From contig NC_087063.1 in the NCBI RefSeq assembly GCF_963678635.1, positions 66,454,471-66,518,470 on the forward strand: 64,000 nt of DNA, in the 5' to 3' direction. Positions 22,901-31,900 of the stretch are shown one piece after another. This DNA is from Symsagittifera roscoffensis (taxonomy: Eukaryota; Xenacoelomorpha; Acoela; Convolutidae). The position numbers and the translations under genes are program-made. Position 1 is the first letter of the stretch. Each line of letters starts with the position of its first letter. The notes beneath the pieces were generated by a model. That model ran no database searches, had not been told where the DNA came from, and saw nothing but the letters and a program-made list of their open reading frames with translations.

Positions 22901-25900
22901 AGATTTTTCGATACTTTTTTGAGCTCTCTCCGAACACTACGCAGAAAACTTTCTGCATGAAATTTTCGTCAAAGTTAAATTCACCAATTTGGGCAATTTT
23001 TACTCTACTCTTATATAGAGATCAAAAACTTTAAATGACCAGTTACAAATTTTGCAAAAAATGCTAGTTCTGAACTGCAGATATGGTATTCGAAAGTCTC
23101 ATTTGCAATAGTGTCAAAATACATAATCAGAGCGCTCACAAACACTTGGAAATTCACTTTCATGTCTTTAGAACATTTCATTAGAACTATTGGAACCCAA
23201 TGAAGACGCTTTTGAAGTAGTTGATGAACGGATCAAAGATGAGCAAAACATTATTAGGAGTATCAAAAACAAGATTCCGCAGTATATACCGCCTCAGCGC
23301 TGCAGCAATATTCAAGTCATATTCAAGATCTGCCAAATTTTAGAAGTGGATGAAAAAGCTGGCCTTTGGGTTGCAAGGATTAACACTAGCGCCAGCTACT
23401 TCCGCGATGGAGGTGTTCTATGGGACATCAGAGCGACGTCTGGTTATATTGCATCTATCACTCTTCCGGTTGGAATTACATGGTTTCCTTCTCTCGGTTA
23501 GTTCAGTTTCCCAATCGAAATGATTACGATTTTTACTCGTACAGCGCTGATTTAATTATTCGGACGAAGCGAATAAAAACTGAAAATGAAAACGGATATT
23601 ACTCAAAGTGGATTGATTTTAAACAAAAAATGACGATAAATATCTTGCTTAAAACTTTAGCAGAATTGTTACCCAAAGTCTATCAATTTTTGATATCTTT
23701 AAAAAATCTTAAAGAATCTTGGTTGAATTTTGCAGAAAATCTTGGCTGTCTTGGCAAATTCTTGTCAAAAAATCTTGGAAGATATCAAAGAGTCTTCAAG
23801 CAAATTCAAATTATCTTGAAGAAAAAACTGAGACAGCTAACATTTAAAAAAAAATTTTTGACAATATGCGAATCAGAATTTTTTTCATGAATTTCCAAAT
23901 TTTTGAAATGTTTTTGTCTTACTAATTGAAAATCAAATCAAGGTTCAAAAAAGAATAATATCAAAAGTTTCAAATGTCTTAAGATATCAATTCAATCTGA
24001 AAAATCTTGAAGAATATTGAAGAGCAATCCACGTTTTCATTGGAAAAAATTGGTTTTGCTTAATGAGCTGCTGAGCCTCCATACAGGTTTCTGAGGAAGT
24101 AGTTTTGATCTTTGAACTATTTAAAGCCTTATAACAAACATGATTTTTTCGAAAGTATTTTTTGCTATCTTTGATAAATCTTCAAGATTCTTCTAGATCT
24201 TGGCAAAATTTCCGAGACGACTGCACCTGGGGTACATTTCTCAATTTTGATTAACATTACGAGGTCAAACTGTGCACTGGATAGGCGCACAATTTTGTAT
24301 ATGTGTGTTCCTGGATTCTATAAGCAAACCTTTAAATATGTTTCAAAAAACATAATTGGATTGCATTTACAAAACTTCCGTGGTTTCCGCAAACAAAGAC
24401 CTGTAACCTAAATATTGTCGGCATATTTGTTGTGCCGCGGATTCCGCAACAAACTAATACAACTAGTTGTTCTGGTTTCCGCAACTGTAAGTGGGTTCCA
24501 CAAAACGTAAGTGGAGTCCGCAAATGTAAGTGTAATCCCCAAAATTTGTAGGCAGAATCCGCAAACTGTAAGTGGATTCAGAATTTTGTTTATTACTGAA
24601 CTTGCATATGAACAATTAGAAGCTAGAGCGGGATTTCTTATCTATAGCAATGCGGAATTTGAGGGCAAGAAATTAACTGTTTTGGAAACATAACACCGAA
24701 TAAATTCAATATTTGGAGTCATTGGTTGAGCGTGTATGGAAAAATAACACACAGCATATCGCGAAATTATTTCAGTATTTGGGATGGCGTCAACCACAAA
24801 TGCTAATTTTGGAAGCTTAACGCCGAATAAATTCAATATTTGTAGTCATTGGGTCGAGAGTGAATAGAAAAATAACACACAGAAAATCGCCAAATTATGT
24901 CAGTTTTTGGGATGGCGTCAATCACAATTGCTGATTTTGGAAGCATAACGCCGATTAAATTCAAAATTTGTAATCATTGGATTGAGAGAGTTTCGAAACA
25001 CAACGCAAAACACATCGGCGAATTGAGTCAGGTTTTGGGATTGAATAAATCCCATATACTGGTCAGCTTTTGGGATTCCAACAACATCAAATACTGGTGA
25101 TTTAGTAGATTCCAATTTTAGTGAGATGAGATCGAAGTTGAGGTCGAAGTTGACAGGATTTGAGATCGAAGTTGGGTTGACAGGAATTGAGAGCAAACGT
25201 TTGGTATCTCAACTGGTAGTTGATCAAAGTAGTAATTGAGATTGATTTTTCTGGTAACCATAGTGTAAATAAAAGATATAATAGTTTTAAACGCTATAAT
25301 ACACATATACATATATGTAAACGGAATCCGCAAACAAATTGCTGATTCCACTTACAATATGCGGATTCCCCTTACAGTTTGCGGAATCCGCATCAGCTCA
25401 GTTTAAATAAAAAAATGTCTATTTATTTGTTTGTGGATTCCACAAACTGTAATGGATTCGGCAAATACGGTTGCGGATTCCGCAAAATCGACTGTTTTTT
25501 GGGCGATTTTGAGAGGTACAGTGATTAAGGTATTTGTTTGTGGAATCCAAATTAGCGAATAAGATCAAAGAAAAGTAGCAAAGTTGCGGAATCTGAAACA
25601 AGTATAATTTTGACCTATTGAGGAATCCGCTTACAAGGCACAGAATGCACAGTTTGGCCTCGTAATGAAATAGATTTGTTTTCGTTTGACAAAAATGTCA
25701 TTTTTGATTGTATAAAACACCAAGTTTTTTTTTAAAAAATTTTCTTGAAACGTTTTGCGCAATTTTCGGAATTGAAAGTCTGGTAATTTGTGTTGGGCAA
25801 TTTAAGGGGCTTACTGTGATATAGTTTTTGTGAGCAACTGAAAAGGTAATTTTGGCCGGAACAATAAAAAAAAAGCCAAAAAACAAAAGGAGCGTCCTTG

Positions 25901-28900
25901 TTGCGGAATCCTCTTACATTTCACAAAAAAACCTTTTGGCCTCTTAAAGAAACTCCTAAATAAACTCTTTCAAAAAACAAAAGAACAAAAGGAGCGTCCT
26001 TGTTGCGGAGTCCTCTTACAATTCACAACAAAACTTTTTGGCCTCTTAAAGAAACTTTTAATGAAACTCTTTCAAAAAACGAAAGAACAAAGGGAGCGTC
26101 CTTATTGCGGAATCTTCTTACAATTCACGAAAAAACCTTTTGGCCTCTTAATGAAACTCTTTCCGGTTTAATTTTTTTGACCTCAAACAACCAGCTCAAT
26201 TACCAGAAAATCAGTACATCAAATTGATCTGCGACTGATTTGACAAATCAAATTTTGAAAGTTTGTTTTAAGCAATTTGTTTCAGCAAGCAATTTGTTTC
26301 AGCTATCGAGAATGTTGTTGACTCTAGATTCCAACTCACAGGGTCACACCAGCTGGTATTAGCCAGCGGCTGGGTCGCGTTAGCCTATGACTCATTCACT
26401 CCACGGATGTCTTGTTCGTTTGACGTGTCAAAGTTTCCATTTGATGAGCAATGGTGCAATATAACTATTGTATCGGAACCATTGGGCGTTTATGTCAGCT
26501 TATACAACATTAAACTAAAAGGTATTCTCTTTTGAATTTCCTGAAAATTAGATTTTTTGAATTATATTAATGAAAAATCAATAAAGTTAATTTAATGGAA
26601 TCACAATAATGGAAAAATATGAAACTTCTGCGCTTATTCGACTCCTCCAACCCCACGCTGGTATTTTTTGTTCAAATTTTCAACTGATTTAAAAAAAATT
26701 ATAAGTTGTTGCCAATTTTTATTAAATGTTAGGGAGCGCGCACTAAAAAAGTGACTTTTTGATCGAAAAATTATTTAAAAAAGCCTAAAAACATTGTTTT
26801 GACTCGTATTTTTTCAAAATTTGCCAGCAAAAATATTCTCAAAACAGCGTCTTCAGAGTGCTTTGGGAGGGCTCGGAAAACCCATTTGGTCAAAAAAAGT
26901 CGACACTTTTTTTTGAAAAACTTTCTTGGTCAAAAAAATCTTTCTGAAAAATTCATTTGATCAAAAAAAATTGTCGACATAGTTTTTGAAAAAACCCTCT
27001 TCGAACAATTCGTGACGCTCAAAATGCATAATACGAGCCCCAGAGATGTGCCTTATCTTTGGTGTTATACATATTTATTCCAGCACTCAAGCGCTCATTT
27101 TGTTTTAACTCAGATTTTATTCGAGTTGACTTAAACTTTACCCTCAAATTTTCACCAGAATTTTGAAATTTCATGCACAAACAATTCCAAGTTTTTGCAT
27201 ATCTGCATTTACAGCTGACAATAATCAGAGTGTATCCTTGTTATTAACAAAGTTCGTATTATTTGATGTAAAATGGAAGCAAAACTTGTCATAATTCAAA
27301 GCGAAAAAAATTGTTTGGAAACAAAATGAAAACAAAACTTGGAAAAGCTTATGTAAAATTTTATGCCTGAATTGGTTTCTTGTTATCTAAACTTGACTTT
27401 TTAACTGCGCGGTTTTAACAAAACTTTCATATGTCATCTGAAATTTACTGTTTTTTGAACTCAAATTTAAAAAGTTATTGTTAGACGTAATTTTTCCTCG
27501 AATAATTATAATGGTTTGACTTGGGGGCTTCTTTGACATATGAAATTCAAACTGGGAGTTTTTTACGATCAAATTACTTCAATCTACTAAAGCGGCATAT
27601 TGAAACCTTCTAAATTGAACTAATGCAATGCATTTTACTTTTTTGAATACGATACCGCGTGCAAACATACCTTTTGATACTTTGCATAGCTAGTGAAGAG
27701 GACACAATTTGAAATGAAAATTTTACAAAATACTCACAACTTTTTATTTTAATTATTTTTTAAACCAAAAAAACCAAAAAACTTTGTAATAGACAATCGA
27801 GGTCAATTTAAACATTTAAGGTTTACTCTGATACACGAGCAGTGTCTTTTTATTCCAACAAATTTTGAAGAAAACGTGGAATATACATGATGGGGGGGGG
27901 GGGGGGGGTAGTTTTTATTCAGACCAATTTGACAAAACTATGAACCCTTCGGCGATCAATCTATTGATCTGCAGGTTCCCAGGAGGGTCTGCACACCACC
28001 ATATTCAACTGCCATCAGTCTGTCCAAACTAATCGTTTTATACTTTACAAATTGCGAATTATCACGCGCTAAAAATCTTTCCAAATTGGATTGAGACAAC
28101 TAATTGGTTTTTCAAATTTCATACACAACTGAAGCTGTAAGACTTAATTTTCGATTTTATCAGCCTAAAATTAATGGCTTTTGAAAATATTTAATAACCC
28201 AAAAGCTATTCAAGATCAATTAAATGACAGTCGAAAATTTCGAGGACTTGCCCTGATACGAGCAGTCTTGTTTTGTTCTATTAACGTTTGAGTGTCGACA
28301 ATCTGGCTCAGAAATCTTGTTTTCGTTAAAACTGTTTTCTCGTCATAAATAATGATGTACAAATTTGTCGGATAATGAAAGTTCAAAAATTCAAATTTTT
28401 TCGAACAATCGAACGAATTTGTTGAGTTAATTGATCTGCACCAGTACCATAAACGTGTGCCACTGTCACAAAATTAGCAATCAAACTATGCTTAAATACA
28501 AAAATCGATCCTTTCCAAACAAAAACATCAAAACCGATAATGAATAAATGAGATCGTGAGAAAACCAACACAGGTGAAAACCATCACAGGTGAGAAATCA
28601 ACTCAAGTTTGAACGTATATCGTACTGATGGAATGCAAGAACTGTGAAAACTTACGAAATTATTCCCCTGATGAGCTGATAAGTAAAAAACTTTAGTTGA
28701 AAAAAAAACAATATAACTTGTAGTGTATTACCTTTTGATCGCTTGGGCATGAATAATTATGCTTTCGAATGGATGCTTGTTAAAAAATTCAGATATTAAA
28801 ATATATAATTGTTGGACATCGAGCCGACGAGATTCCATTTTGCAAAAAATGGAAATTCAAGCTGGAAAACAATAAATTGTAAAAAAGACAGATCGAGGGC

Positions 28901-31900
28901 TAAAAATAATTAAACTGATAGTTGTTATGAAAATTTCATGGTACCATTTTTGCGCTGAATTGTTTTTTCAAATACTGAGTAATAAACTTTTGTATTAAAC
29001 CGAAAACAAAGCAAATCTAGCTACAACAATTAAGAACAAATTTCGTTCATTTAAATAACTTTTGACTTGACTGAAATCGTAAAGTTCACTTAGAACTTTT
29101 TGATTTATACCAGATAATCATCCCGAACTAGTTTTTCACCCACCTATACAAACGCAATATCTGACAGCTATCAGCAAGACGAGCAATGGGAATTGGTTAG
29201 TGCTCCAATCGGCACGGATGATAAGCTAAACTTGGTTGTCCAAGCTCATCTACGACGAAGGCCTTTCTACTACTCGGTATCTATAGTGATTCCAACTATT
29301 GTGATCTACGTGCTATCTGGACTATCTTTTGGACTCCCTTCCGATGCTTGTGACAAGGTATCCTTCGCTGTTACGATTCTATTGGCCCAGGTGGTCCAAT
29401 TTGCCTCCTTGAGTGACATTCTTCCGGCTACTTCTCTGAGACCACCCTATTTACTTTATTTTCTTAATCGTGTTTTGTGGCACATGGGAACAGTTTGTAT
29501 CGTTTCTGTCCTAGGTAAGTCAGTACGCTGCCATAGTCACTTCTGGGCGTCCCATAAGTGTTAAACGAAGAGCATGTAAAAATCACATTACTGAAGCATT
29601 TGAATTCAGCCACTAAACATTTTTGAAGTAAAACGACATTAAAAAAATGTCTTAATTTCTAATTTAAAAAAATAGGATGAACTCTTCTTTTTATTGAGGA
29701 GATCAATAAGACAAAGAAAACTGATAAAAAAGTCAACAGGATAAAGTAATAAAATAGTGTAGCTTGCAAAATTGAAAAAAAGTATTCCAGTAAAAAAAAA
29801 TTTGATAAGTCTTCTAAATAATTTTGAAGTAGAAAAAAAAAACAAGAAATTTAGCTTGAAACAACTATTAGTTTATTTATTCTGAATTTTTTAAATGCTC
29901 TAGTTAATCTAAATATGATGCAGAAACTTCAAAAAAAAAATAGAAAACTCAATTGTTTGCGTGCATATTTTAAAATTCAACGAAAATTTTCTCAGATCTA
30001 AATTCAGATCTGAATTTTTGTTTTTCAAGGTTATTTCAGATCTGATAATTATCGTTTAAATTCTAAACTTCAGAATTGAATTCTTATAATTTTTTTCAAG
30101 ATCTTAGAATTTTAGATTTGAGAATCACCTTGTGTAAGAAATAAAGAATTTCTGACGTCGTACAGGTGGGGGCGACTTAAGAAGATAAATAGCAGCGGCA
30201 TCACTGAAAAAAAACGTATGCAATGCGACTTTTATAAATGACTTTGGCAGCGTGGTTTAGGAAATAAGTTTGGCAGCGCGACCTATCTAAGAAATGATTT
30301 TGTCGCGACTAAAAAATGTTGAGTGAGCGGGATAGTATTTTCAACCACCCGTCTTGTCGGTTTTTGTTCAGTCACGTCGATTCGAAATTGGCAATTTTCA
30401 ATCCCAACAGTCGAGCTGGTTTATTTTTTGCTGCGGTCGTCGTGTCATGTTTTCAGTCCCGGCTTTTTGCGCAAATCTGGAGTCGCAAATTTGCCAATAG
30501 TAAGTCGCACTGATGTGATATTACCGCGTTTTTTCTGTTGTGGGCTTCGACACGGGCAATCGATTCTAAAAGCATAAATTTTTCCATTCTTTTTATTTAA
30601 GGCGAACCCGGGTCGAGGTGCTCACTTTATGTTTTGATTTTCAAAGTCGAGCACATGTCTGTCCTCGACTGAAAAATAAAATTCAAAACGGTGGTTTGGG
30701 TCGAGCACAAATTCAAAACATACCTCGAGCACGGTAAGAAAAAAGACGATTATTCCACGGAACTTCGGAGCTGTAAATTTTTTTTCCCAAATATCAGCTT
30801 ATTGTTAACATTTTCGACTCAAACTGCATAACAATCTTCCGGAAGATGGAAACAAATCAGCTCAAAATTCAGTTTATTTCTACACGGCAAATTTAAAAAG
30901 CAAATTACTCTAATAATTTTTATTTCTGATAAAAAAGCATCATAAGATGTTACTCAAAAAGCATATTTTATAACATTGAAATTTGGATAACTCATGTCGT
31001 TTCAAAGTCGAAACATACGCAAATTCAGTCGATCACGGTCGAAAGATATCTTGATAGGATCGAGCACGGTCGAGCACTTTGTTTTGGTCCAGCACTGTCG
31101 AAGCATACCGAAATTTGTTCAAACACGGTCGAAACATACCAATTTGTGGTCCAGATGATCAAAGCATAAAGTGGGCATCTCTACCCGGGAATTTGACGGC
31201 TGAACTAGCTGATTATTGCAAACGTTATATCTTTATTTTCAACTTCTAGTTTGCTGACTTTCAAGTAAATTTAGAATTTTTGTTCAGCTGTTTTAAAATA
31301 GACAAATTGATTTTCTGAGCGCTCCAGGGTTGAAGTCTCATCGTTAATTATCGTTTTTTCTGTAGTATCCGAGTGATCGCTATTTTCCAGCACTGGTTCA
31401 TGTATAATTCAGAGTTTGTTGCATGTGTAAACCTGCGATTTTTCAGAGCTATTTCAGTAATGATTCTGGAGAAAATAATCGCTAAAACTTAAGAAATTTT
31501 AACTCATTCTAAGCTTTCAAATGAGAGTTATTGGTCTTTAGCTCTTTAGTTTTAAGTAAAGTAATGATTGATAGTGAAGAGGTAGTACACTTGTCTGTAA
31601 ATATAAGTGTTAGGGGTTCGAACCCCTGTGAAAGAACTATTATTTTTAATTTTGATAGGTTTTTATCGCAGTTTCATCGCTGAAAATAAACCAAATTAGC
31701 AATATTTATTGATAAAATTTGCTATTGTGGCAATGAACAGCGATAACTCATCGATGGCGATCGCTGTTTTTTTCACTTTTTTATCGCTAATTTTTAATGT
31801 GAGCTCAACCCGGGCTCCCAAAATGCTTAAGACCCCATTTTGCATATAAACCCCATTTTACTTCATTAATTGGTTTGAATTTAGACAAAGTTGGAAAAAC

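Noticed and set aside
24256-25666. CRISPR-like array, because of regularly repeated GCGGATTCCGC palindromes
   Set aside because: Spacing is irregular, repeats are diverged, flanks are TIRs, and the DNA is eukaryotic.
31565-31636. Functional tRNA gene
   Set aside because: A and B boxes are perfect, but acceptor ends do not pair and the anticodon arm is irregular; better explained as a SINE-like promoter or pseudo-tRNA.
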